A stretch of 64,000 nucleotides of DNA from Candidatus Eiseniibacteriota bacterium (GTDB lineage: Bacteria > Eisenbacteria > RBG-16-71-46 > CAIMUX01 > WJJG01), in the NCBI GenBank assembly GCA_023129715.1, contig JAGMBO010000040.1, positions 1 to 64,000 on the forward strand. The letters run 5' to 3'. Each line of letters begins with the position of its first letter. The stretch's first letter is position 1. Below the pieces are notes generated by a model. That model did no database searches and was not told the origin of the DNA. It saw nothing but the letters and a program-made list of their open reading frames with translations. Of this stretch, positions 10,933 through 19,095 are shown one piece after another. Both the position numbers and the translations under genes were made by a program.

Positions 10933-11589
10933 ATGAGATGTGTTCCTGGTGGCACGCTGCGCTTCTTGTTCCTCGCGGGCGTCATGGGCACGCTGGGTGC
11001 CCCCGTCATCGTGACAGGTGAGGAGTCCCCGGCGGTTGATGGCGCGATCCTCGAGCGCCCCCTGGCGGAAGTCATCGCCCGCGACGCAAGCCTCGGCAAG
11101 GCAGTCAACCGACTACAGGACTACCACATCCTGGTCTGCTATGAGCAACTCAACTCCATTGACGAGCACACGGGCGCAATCGAGAAGCCCCGGGTGAACC
11201 TGGATGTCAAGGGGGTGACCGTGCGGGCGGTCCTCGATGAGATCGTCGCGGATGTCGGGGGCTACCGCTGGGAGTTCGATGCCGAGCACGGACTGGTCAA
11301 TCTATTGCCCGAGAATGCGTACGCCGAGCAGGTGCACCTGTCGGTGCACGCGGCCCAGGTCGGTCTGATGGACTTGCTGTGGGAGAGCGATCTCCATCTT
11401 GAAAGGTTCGGGATCTATCTGGTGCACGACGGTGTCTGGGCACCCAACATGCCGGTCTCGATCGATGTGGAGGACGAGTCCCTGCGAAACACCATGAATG
11501 CTCTCGTGGCCCAGGCACCAGGATGGGTCTGGCAATTGGTCGGCGTGGAGGGTCGGCGCACGCTGACGCTTTCTTACGCCGGCAAGTGA
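10933..11589 (+). CDS. periplasmic protein, possible STN/secretin-N-like fold
   Basis: Signal peptide; ERPLAEVIARDASLGKAVNRLQDYHILVCYEQ...VNLDVKGVTVRAVLDEIVADVGGYRWEFDAEHGLVNLLP resembles an STN-type module followed by a second similar unit. Confidence 0.45.
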   Translation: MRCVPGGTLRFLFLAGVMGTLGAPVIVTGEESPAVDGAILERPLAEVIARDASLGKAVNRLQDYHILVCYEQLNSIDEHTGAIEKPRVNLDVKGVTVRAVLDEIVADVGGYRWEFDAEHGLVNLLPENAYAEQVHLSVHAAQVGLMDLLWESDLHLERFGIYLVHDGVWAPNMPVSIDVEDESLRNTMNALVAQAPGWVWQLVGVEGRRTLTLSYAGK

Positions 11590-11634
11590 TGCCCAGTGCC
11601 GGCTCGGCGGATCCTATCGGAGCATCGGAGCAAT

Positions 11635-11664
11635 GGCGCTGCTCGTGCGTCCATGAGCAGCGCC
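11635..11664 (+). terminator. candidate terminator hairpin
   Basis: GGCGCTGCTC-GTGCGTCCAT-GAGCAGCGCC, perfect 10-bp stem, followed by CGTTCATTTCT, 46 nt after the upstream stop. Confidence 0.45.
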
Positions 11665-11813
11665 CGTTCATTTCTAGCACACGATGCCGCTGGTCCGCCG
11701 ATGGCACTCTCCGCTAGACGACCCGCATTTCGCCGACGCCCACGTCATCATCGGCAATAGAATGCGCTTGCCGGCAGTCAGATGGGATGGGAGGATGATC
11801 CGCGCGCGGGGGT

Positions 11814-12794
11814 ATGCGTCGGCGCTTTGGCGCGCCGGTGACCATGCCGCGCCCGGCAGAAGAGGGGGGCGAGCGGCAGTCATCGAGCGGAGGACCTACA
11901 TTGTCAGTCGATGAGAGAACTTCCGAAACTGTTCGAAGCACACTGTCCCGATTCCGTTTTCGGGGAGTGTTCCCTCACCGCGCTTGGCACCATGGATGGC
12001 CGCTTCTCCTCGGACTGCTCGCATCTGTGAGCTGTCCCCCCGCGGCGCGGGCTGACGTGATTACGATTTCGGCAACGCCGAGCTACGTCGCGGATACCCT
12101 CTCGATCCATGTCCGCAACGATGGCGATGAGCCGGCAGTGAATGTTCAGGTCTCGATTGATCTCCAGGGTATCGTCCGGCAGAGCCCCATGGTGGAGGCG
12201 CTGCATCCGGGTGAGGCTTACCGTTTCCCGTTCGCCATCGATGAACGGGAAGGTGTCGGTACCTACGCGGTTGCGATGCTGATCGAGTACTCCGATGCCA
12301 ATCTCCATCCCTTCTCGTCGCCGCTTGTCTACCTCCTGCGGATTGGACCGGCGCGCCGCTCAGAGGTGTTCGGATCGATTGATCCGACCAGCATCAGCGA
12401 CGAGGCGGCGCTGTCTCTCCATCTCCACAATCAGGGCGAGACGGCCCGCGAGGTTGCGGTGCGATTCCATGGTCCCCGGGAGCTCCCCGCACTTGAGAAG
12501 GAGCAGGTGGTTGTCCTCGACCCGCTCGGCGAGGAAGACATCACATTCCATCTGCGCAACTTCGCGGCCACTCCACGAAGCCGCTACACGATCTTCGCGA
12601 TTCTGACCTACGAGGCAGACGGCCTTCTCTTCGCCTCCTTTGCCCGGGGCGAGGTCGAAGTCGTATTGCCCAGTCGCTTCCTCTCGCCACGGCTCTGGAC
12701 CGGCCTGGGGTTGCTCCTGGTGATCGTCGCGACGATCACCGTTTGGCGGCGCACGCGGAGGAGTTCCGCCCAGGAGTTGGATGCTCACCGATGA
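11814..12794 (+). CDS. CARDB-like extracellular protein with C-terminal TM helix
   Basis: ADTLSIHVRNDGDEPAVNVQVSIDLQG and ALSLHLHNQGETAREVAVRFHG repeats; C-terminal LWTGLGLLLVIVATITVWRRTRR. Real start uncertain. Confidence 0.6.
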   Translation: MRRRFGAPVTMPRPAEEGGERQSSSGGPTLSVDERTSETVRSTLSRFRFRGVFPHRAWHHGWPLLLGLLASVSCPPAARADVITISATPSYVADTLSIHVRNDGDEPAVNVQVSIDLQGIVRQSPMVEALHPGEAYRFPFAIDEREGVGTYAVAMLIEYSDANLHPFSSPLVYLLRIGPARRSEVFGSIDPTSISDEAALSLHLHNQGETAREVAVRFHGPRELPALEKEQVVVLDPLGEEDITFHLRNFAATPRSRYTIFAILTYEADGLLFASFARGEVEVVLPSRFLSPRLWTGLGLLLVIVATITVWRRTRRSSAQELDAHR

Positions 12795-13834
12795 GAAGAG
12801 ACCAGATCCGTGGGACTCCGCGCGCATCGCAAGGGGAACGGCCCGCAGGCGTGGCCGCTCCCGCGGTGGCGGTTTCGATCGTCATTCCCCTGTTCAACGA
12901 GGAGGCCAGTATCGCAGAGCTCCTCCGGCGGCTGACAGCGACCATGCAGGCTGCTGGACAGTCCTACGAGGTGATCTGCGTCGACGATGGCAGCACGGAC
13001 GCTACGCCACGCACACTACGGGCATTGCGCGAGGCGGACGCGCGAATCAAGATCATCCGACTAAGGGCCAATTTCGGCCAGACTGCGGCCCTGGCGGCCG
13101 GTTTCGCGGCGGCCCGCGGCGATGCCGTGGTGGCGATGGACGGCGATCTGCAGCATTCGCCGGAGGAGATTCCCCGTTTCCTCGATAAGCTGGCCGAGGG
13201 GTACGACATCGTCAGTGGCTGGCGGACGCAGCGTGTGGACTCAGCTCTCTGCCGACGTCTCCCCTCCCGCGTGGCCAACTGGATGATGGCCAAGTTGTCG
13301 GGCATTCCCATTCATGACTTTGGGACGACCTTCAAGGCATATCGGAGACATGTCATCCGCGGCGTTCGATTGTACGGGGACTTCCATCGCTTCATCCCGG
13401 CGCTGACCAAAGACATGAAACTCCGCGTCACCGAAATCCCGGTTGCGAACTGCTTGCGGCCGGGGGGATCGTCGAACTATGGACTGGGACGAACGCTGAC
13501 CGTGTTCTTCGACCTGATGCGGATCAAGATCCTCACCCAGTACATGAGCCGACCCCTGCATCTGTTCGGGTCCATCGGGCTGCTGATGGGCGCCTTCTCG
13601 GCCTGTACACTCCTCTATCTCGTATATGTCAAGTTCACGCGCCACGTGCATATCATGGAGGAGCGGGGTCCCCTCTTCTTGTTGATGATTCTGACGATGA
13701 TCGTGGGCATCCAGCTTGTTTGTGTCGGCATCCTCGGCGAGATGATCTTCAAGATGTATGCGGATACGAGCGATCGGCCGATCTACTCCATTGAGGAAAC
13801 CGTTGGATTCGAGGATGAAGAAGCTGATCGTTAA
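12791..13834 (+). CDS. family 2 glycosyltransferase (ArnC/DPM1-like) with C-terminal TM helices
   Basis: VSIVIPLFNEEASIAELLRRL, VDDGSTDAT, VAMDGDLQHSPEEIPRF, FGTTFKAYRR; ATGA overlap with upstream gene. Confidence 0.9.
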   Translation: MRRDQIRGTPRASQGERPAGVAAPAVAVSIVIPLFNEEASIAELLRRLTATMQAAGQSYEVICVDDGSTDATPRTLRALREADARIKIIRLRANFGQTAALAAGFAAARGDAVVAMDGDLQHSPEEIPRFLDKLAEGYDIVSGWRTQRVDSALCRRLPSRVANWMMAKLSGIPIHDFGTTFKAYRRHVIRGVRLYGDFHRFIPALTKDMKLRVTEIPVANCLRPGGSSNYGLGRTLTVFFDLMRIKILTQYMSRPLHLFGSIGLLMGAFSACTLLYLVYVKFTRHVHIMEERGPLFLLMILTMIVGIQLVCVGILGEMIFKMYADTSDRPIYSIEETVGFEDEEADR

Positions 13835-14726
13835 TGCGGATGACTTCGGCTGGTCGGATTCTGTCAATCGCGGCATCATTGCGGGCCACCAGAACGGAAT
13901 CGTCTCCAGTACGTCCGTGATGGTCAACATGCCTGGTTTCGAGGGTGCGGTTGACCTTGCCCGGGCGAATCCAGCTCTGGGCGTGGGTCTGCATCTCAAT
14001 CTGGTGCGGGGAAGAGCAGCGGCGGCGCCGGAACGCATACCGTCGCTCGTGGATCGCGAGGGCTTCTTCCGTCGCTCGGCGACCGCTCTGCTGCGAGATC
14101 TGTGGGGGCGGCGGGTCTCTCCGCTCGAGATCGCCCGGGAGTGGCGGGCGCAGGCGGAACGCTTGCTGAAAGCAGGCATCCGCCCAACTCATCTGGATAG
14201 CGAGAAGCACCTGCATGCCCTGCCCGGTCTGGCACCGATTCTGGTCGAACTCGGCCGGGCGATCGGTGTCCCGGCGTTCCGGCGGGTGAGCTTCGAGCGG
14301 CTGACTCCGCGGGTGCTCCTGTGGAGAAGCAGCTATAAGATGATCGGCCTCGCCACGGGAACAGCGCTGGGGCTCGCGCTGGTGGGAAGAGCCGGGATCC
14401 GTCCGCTGCGCGCGCCCGACCGGACCGTGGGGCTAACGGCGGCTGGGCACCTGACAGTCGGGGAGTTGCTGCGCATCCTGCGCCGCGTAGCTTCGGGGAT
14501 CAGCGAGCTGGTGGTGCATCCGGGACTCGTGGATCAGGAGTGTCGCGAGATCAGCGCGCACTGCGGGGGAGCCTTCATCGATGCCCATCGCGAGGGGGAG
14601 CTGCAGACGCTCACTGATCCGCTGGTGAGTGCGGCCTGCCGGGAAAGGGGAATCCAACTCGTTGACTTCGGCGCGCTGACAGAGGAGGCCGATCGGGCAA
14701 GTGTCCCTCCGGCGCCAGGAAGGTGA
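13815..14726 (+). CDS. ChbG/HpnK (YdjC-like) family deacetylase
   Basis: MKKLIVNADDFGWSDSVNRGIIAGHQNGIVSSTSVMVNMPGFE, GVGLHLNL, HLDSEKHLHALPGL, LVVHPG. Confidence 0.9.
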   Translation: MKKLIVNADDFGWSDSVNRGIIAGHQNGIVSSTSVMVNMPGFEGAVDLARANPALGVGLHLNLVRGRAAAAPERIPSLVDREGFFRRSATALLRDLWGRRVSPLEIAREWRAQAERLLKAGIRPTHLDSEKHLHALPGLAPILVELGRAIGVPAFRRVSFERLTPRVLLWRSSYKMIGLATGTALGLALVGRAGIRPLRAPDRTVGLTAAGHLTVGELLRILRRVASGISELVVHPGLVDQECREISAHCGGAFIDAHREGELQTLTDPLVSAACRERGIQLVDFGALTEEADRASVPPAPGR

Positions 14727-14729
14727 TTG

Positions 14730-15812
14730 ATGGCTGAGGGGTGGGATCGGCTGACAGTCGGGCCGGCGGCGGCGGATGATCTGTCGGCGGGTGGCGAGCT
14801 GGAGACGTTCGTGCACTCCCATCCACAGGCTTCCATCTACCACGAGCCCGCCTGGCTGCGGCACATCGCCGGGAGCTATGGAGTGAGACCGCTGCACCTG
14901 TTGGCACGCCGCCGGAAGGAGCTGGTCGGATTCCTGCCGCTCTTCGTGATGCGGACGATCCTCGGTGAGCGGGTGGCGGTCTCCTCTCCGTTCTCCAACT
15001 ATGGCGGCCTCCTCGCCACCAGCCCGGAAGCCGCGGCGCAACTGCGCGACGCGGCCGCCGCCCAGGCCAGCCGGCGTCACTGTCGCTACGTGGAGATCAA
15101 AGAGCGCAGACCAAACGATTGGCCGGATGCCTGGGTCCAGGCTGTAGACTTCTGCTCGCCGGTCATCGACTTGCGTTGCGGAGACGCGAGCCAATTGTGG
15201 AAGCATGGTCTTCGACCCAAGACCCGCAATCAGGTGCGCAAGAGTATTCGCAGTGGCCTGACCATGAGGGAAGCTCCGGAGGAACAGCGCGGAGATTTCC
15301 TGAAGGTTCATGATCGGGCGATGCGGGACCTGGGTACCCCAGCCCACGGGAGGCGGTGGTTCCGCAGTCTCTTCACGCTGCTCGCAGCGCGGGCGCGGGT
15401 CTACGTCGTCTATCATGAGGGTGACCCCGTGGCGGCAGCTCTCCTGCTGCGCGAATCTCGCGGGGCGGTCCTGCAGAACTGCCTGGCCCTCCTGTCATCG
15501 CTGGAGATGTGTCCGAACAACCTGATCTACTGGCGACTCATCGAACAGGGGATCGAGCAGGGTTGGGAGTATCTCGATCTCGGCCGCAGCCGCATCGGAA
15601 GTGGGACGTACCGATACAAGATGCAGTGGGGTGCCGAGGCGGTGATTTCACCATACATGTACCATTTCCCGCGGCAGCGGGCGCGGCCGAACCTGCCCAG
15701 CCTCCATCCCGACAATCCCGCCTTCGGGGCGCTGATCAGGATCTGGCAGCGCCTGCCCGTGGGGATGGCGCGCTGGATAGGGCCGGCGATTCGACGCCAC
15801 ATCACGACGTAG
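14730..15812 (+). CDS. FemAB/GNAT-family acyltransferase
   Basis: ASIYHEPAWLRHIAGSYGVRPLHLLARRRKELVGFLPLFVMR, LRPKTRNQVRKSIRSGL, GWEYLDLGRSRIGSGTYRYKMQWGAE. Confidence 0.85.
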   Translation: MAEGWDRLTVGPAAADDLSAGGELETFVHSHPQASIYHEPAWLRHIAGSYGVRPLHLLARRRKELVGFLPLFVMRTILGERVAVSSPFSNYGGLLATSPEAAAQLRDAAAAQASRRHCRYVEIKERRPNDWPDAWVQAVDFCSPVIDLRCGDASQLWKHGLRPKTRNQVRKSIRSGLTMREAPEEQRGDFLKVHDRAMRDLGTPAHGRRWFRSLFTLLAARARVYVVYHEGDPVAAALLLRESRGAVLQNCLALLSSLEMCPNNLIYWRLIEQGIEQGWEYLDLGRSRIGSGTYRYKMQWGAEAVISPYMYHFPRQRARPNLPSLHPDNPAFGALIRIWQRLPVGMARWIGPAIRRHITT

Positions 15813-15908
15813 CCGAACAGTACAATCAAGTGCGATTGGAGGAATGGCCTCGAATCGAATCGGCAGCAAGGGAGTGACATTGACAATCTCGTTGCGGAGG
15901 AAGGCTCG

Positions 15909-17087
15909 GTGATCGTGGAGCAGCGGAAGCAGAAGCGCAGGCCCGGCTGGCATGCCTGGTTTCCATTGCTCGGACTGTTGCTCTTCGGGGGTCTCCTGTT
16001 GACCGCCGATCGGCAGCGGATCCTGGAGATCCTGGGCCAGGCTGCGCCCATGCCACTTGTCGCCGGGGTACTCCTCTATGTCCTGGTCTACGTGCTCAAG
16101 ACAGTTCGCTGGCTGGTCTGCCTGTCGCTGCAGGGGATTCCCGCACCCTATGGGGGGAGTCTGGCCGCCTACACGGCGGGAGCGGCGGTCGGCAGTGTCA
16201 CTCCGGGGCGTATCGGGGAGCTCATCCGCTGGAGTTTCCTGCGAGCGCGGGGTGCGGGGGCGGCGCGCGCCGCGGCGGGCGTGCTGCTCGACCGGATCCT
16301 CGATGTTGCGATCACGCTTCTGGCTGCCGCAGTCCTCGTGGCCGGAGCGTTCGGTCTTGGCCTCGGCGCGGGAAACGAGAGCGAGTGGGTGCCGGCGGGC
16401 TGGTCCCTAGGTGGACTCCCCGGGGCCCTCCTGGCGATCCTGGCCGCTCTCGGGGTCGTCGGCGCGGCCTTCCTGCTTCTCTGGCTGGGGCAGCGCCGCC
16501 TCGCCCGCCGACCGGGCGATTGCGGTGGCGAGCCGGTCGAGCGGGTCGGCTCTGGGCAGGCGCGGCGAGCGTCGGGCGGGCTTGGCCGGATGGGGCGCCT
16601 GCTCCCCGCCTGGGTACGCGAACGACTGCCGGCGGAGGCTTGGGCGGAGTTCACGGACGGTCTCCTGGTTCTCCGAGGGCGCTGGTTGTGGTTCACCATT
16701 GCCTTGAGTCTGCTCATCTGGGGGCTCAATCTAGCGGTCAGCTACTCGATCTTCCGGGCGGTGGGGCCGCAGCCGCCCGTGGCGCAATTCGCACTCGCCT
16801 ATGGCCTGGCAGGAGTGGCCTCCTACCTGCCGATCTCGATCTCCGGCCTCGGCTCGCGCGAGCTGATCTTCATTGGATTGATGGCCCCGCTGGGGGTGCC
16901 GCGGGAGGTGATCCTGAGCTACGGCATCCTCGAGGTGGCCTTCGTCACCCTCCTGACGGGGTTGCTCGCGGCGGCATTCGCGCTTCTCGCAGGGGGAGTG
17001 AACCGGACGGCGCAACTCGTTGGGGATCTCCTGCGCAGCAGGTGGTCCCGTTCGCGGCCCATCCGGGATGGAAGGGAGCGCGATTAG
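15909..17087 (+). CDS. lysylphosphatidylglycerol synthase TM-region/flippase-like integral membrane protein
   Basis: VLKTVRWLVCLSLQGIPAPYGGSLAAYTAGAAVGSVTPGRIGELIR...GVASYLPISISGLGSRELIFIGLMAPLGVP. Confidence 0.85.
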   Translation: MIVEQRKQKRRPGWHAWFPLLGLLLFGGLLLTADRQRILEILGQAAPMPLVAGVLLYVLVYVLKTVRWLVCLSLQGIPAPYGGSLAAYTAGAAVGSVTPGRIGELIRWSFLRARGAGAARAAAGVLLDRILDVAITLLAAAVLVAGAFGLGLGAGNESEWVPAGWSLGGLPGALLAILAALGVVGAAFLLLWLGQRRLARRPGDCGGEPVERVGSGQARRASGGLGRMGRLLPAWVRERLPAEAWAEFTDGLLVLRGRWLWFTIALSLLIWGLNLAVSYSIFRAVGPQPPVAQFALAYGLAGVASYLPISISGLGSRELIFIGLMAPLGVPREVILSYGILEVAFVTLLTGLLAAAFALLAGGVNRTAQLVGDLLRSRWSRSRPIRDGRERD

Positions 17088-17157
17088 CGCGCCTCCAAGA
17101 CTGGCGGTCCACGGCAGCGCATGGCTCACTGAGTGGCTCACGGAGTGGCAAAGATCG

Positions 17158-17841
17158 ATGTCTCGGTTCCGATCACCAGGCGTGCGGGAACGCTGCTTCC
17201 GGGAGCACTTCGACCGCAACGCTCTGGCACGGGATGATCTCCGAACGGCGGACTACTCCAACGCCGCCAGCTACGGCCTCCGTCAAGCGGTCGTCTCCCG
17301 GTGGCTGTCGGGTTTGGTCGGCCTGCGAATTGCCGACATCGGATGCGGCAATGGTCTGCTCACGACTGACCTGGCGAAGACCAACCGTGTCTTCGGCGTC
17401 GATCTGGCCCTGGGCATGGTTCGCCTGGCCGGCGGTCGCGGTTTGCTGGGCGCTCAGGCTCGTGCCGCGCAACTCCCGCTCCGCGGAGAGAGCTGTGACG
17501 TAACCCTGGTCGTGGAACTTGCGCAATATCTTCCGCACCTGGAGGACCTCATCACCGAGATCGTGCGTATCACCCACCCGGGTGGCCGGATCATCTTCTC
17601 CTGCCTGCACCGCTCGCTGGCACGCCGCATGTGGTCGACGCTGAAGCCCGCCGGGCCGCTCAATCCCTATCTTCACTCCCCGAGGTCGGTGCAGCGGATC
17701 CTGGCGGCGGGCGGGGTTCGGGTCATCGAATCGTGCGTTTGGTTCCAGCCGTTGCGCGTGCGGAGTACGTCGCGGCTTGGTCGCTGCCTGGGCCAGCTTG
17801 CCGGAAGCGCGTTTGCCGTCATGGGGATTCGAGAGTCATGA
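17158..17841 (+). CDS. class I SAM-dependent methyltransferase
   Basis: IADIGCGNGLLTTDLAKTNRVFGVDLALGMVRLA ... VVELAQYLPHLEDLITEIVRITHPGGRIIFSC. Confidence 0.85.
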   Translation: MSRFRSPGVRERCFREHFDRNALARDDLRTADYSNAASYGLRQAVVSRWLSGLVGLRIADIGCGNGLLTTDLAKTNRVFGVDLALGMVRLAGGRGLLGAQARAAQLPLRGESCDVTLVVELAQYLPHLEDLITEIVRITHPGGRIIFSCLHRSLARRMWSTLKPAGPLNPYLHSPRSVQRILAAGGVRVIESCVWFQPLRVRSTSRLGRCLGQLAGSAFAVMGIRES

Positions 17842-19094
17842 GGCGCCCCTTTCCGTGGGGCCGGGTGGTGCCGGTGGCCCGAGCTCCGCTGCGCAGCGCC
17901 GACGTTGTCGGCGCGTTTTTCGAGGCGCTGAGCTCCCGACGCGTCCATCTCGCCGAGCGCCTGCGCCAGGCGCTGGGCGAGGCGATGGAATGGGACGGAA
18001 CGCTCGTCCTCGGCACCTCGGCGCGCGCCCTGATCAGCCGATGTCTCGCCGGCCTGGCCCGCCAGACGGGGACGCGACGGGTGATCGTGCCGGCCTTTGG
18101 CTGTCGGGCGGTGAGGCAGGCCGTCGCCGAAGCGGACTGCGAGCCGGTTGCCTGTGATCTCGATGCGGCTACGGGTGGCATCGATCCCTCGGCGTTGGCC
18201 AGGGCGCTGCGGGAACCAGCCGCGGCGGTTGTTCTGGTTCCGCTCTTCGGCGTCGCGGGCACCCTGACGGCCTGCAGCGAGATTGCGCAGCGAGCCGGGG
18301 TGCCGACGGTGGTGGACGGGGCCCAAGCCTTCTGCCCTCAATTGCCCCCCCTGGTACCCCACGCGCGAGCCCATGTCTTCAGCTTCGCTCCCGGGAAGCA
18401 CGTACCCCTCTTCAGTGGTGGCATGGCCCTCTACCCCGGCGGGGCGGACGAGCCGTTTGCGGACCAGGCAGACGGGCGAACGGATCCTGGTCCGCCTGCG
18501 GAAATGGACGCCACATCCGTCTCCTCTGCCGCAGGTGCTCTCGCTGCGGCCATGCAAGCGCTGCTCTATGCACTCCTTTGGCGCCCCCGTGCGCACCGGG
18601 CGCTCGTGGCAATGGTCGCGCGTCGGGCACGTGACGAGGGTCCGGGCACCCGACATCTGTGGGCGTTCTCCGCGGCACTCGGGCTCCGCCTGTTGCCTCT
18701 CTTGAAGGCCGATCGCGACCGACGGCACGAGAACGAGCGGCTCTACCGGCGGCTGCTGGCCGGCTGGACGGAGGGGACCACCCGCCCTGGGAGCTCCCGC
18801 GGAGCGGCCCACCGAAGCGTGCAACTCGCCTGCGGAGAGTCACCCGCGCTGCCCCTGTTGCGGTTCCCGATTCTCCTGCCGGAGGGGACGGCTCGCGAGC
18901 GGCTTATCGTGCGACTCTGGCAGCAGGGATTCTGGGTTTCGGAGACCAACTATGGGCTGGATGGAGATCAGGAGGCCTTCCCCGGTGCTTGGGACTACCG
19001 CCGCCGCCTGTTGACTCTCCCTGTACACGCTGGTATGGGAAGCGAGGACATCCACCGGCTGGTCGATCTCCTGTGCAGCGAGGTCATGCGGTGA
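17838..19094 (+). CDS. DegT/DnrJ/EryC1/StrS-like PLP aminotransferase
   Basis: RVIVPAFGCRAVRQAVAEADCEPVACDLDAATGGIDPSALARAL, VVLVPLFGVAGTL, GVPTVVDGAQAF, FSFAPGKHVPLFSGGMAL; 4-nt ATGA overlap upstream. Confidence 0.8.
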   Translation: MRRPFPWGRVVPVARAPLRSADVVGAFFEALSSRRVHLAERLRQALGEAMEWDGTLVLGTSARALISRCLAGLARQTGTRRVIVPAFGCRAVRQAVAEADCEPVACDLDAATGGIDPSALARALREPAAAVVLVPLFGVAGTLTACSEIAQRAGVPTVVDGAQAFCPQLPPLVPHARAHVFSFAPGKHVPLFSGGMALYPGGADEPFADQADGRTDPGPPAEMDATSVSSAAGALAAAMQALLYALLWRPRAHRALVAMVARRARDEGPGTRHLWAFSAALGLRLLPLLKADRDRRHENERLYRRLLAGWTEGTTRPGSSRGAAHRSVQLACGESPALPLLRFPILLPEGTARERLIVRLWQQGFWVSETNYGLDGDQEAFPGAWDYRRRLLTLPVHAGMGSEDIHRLVDLLCSEVMR

Positions 19095-19095
19095 A

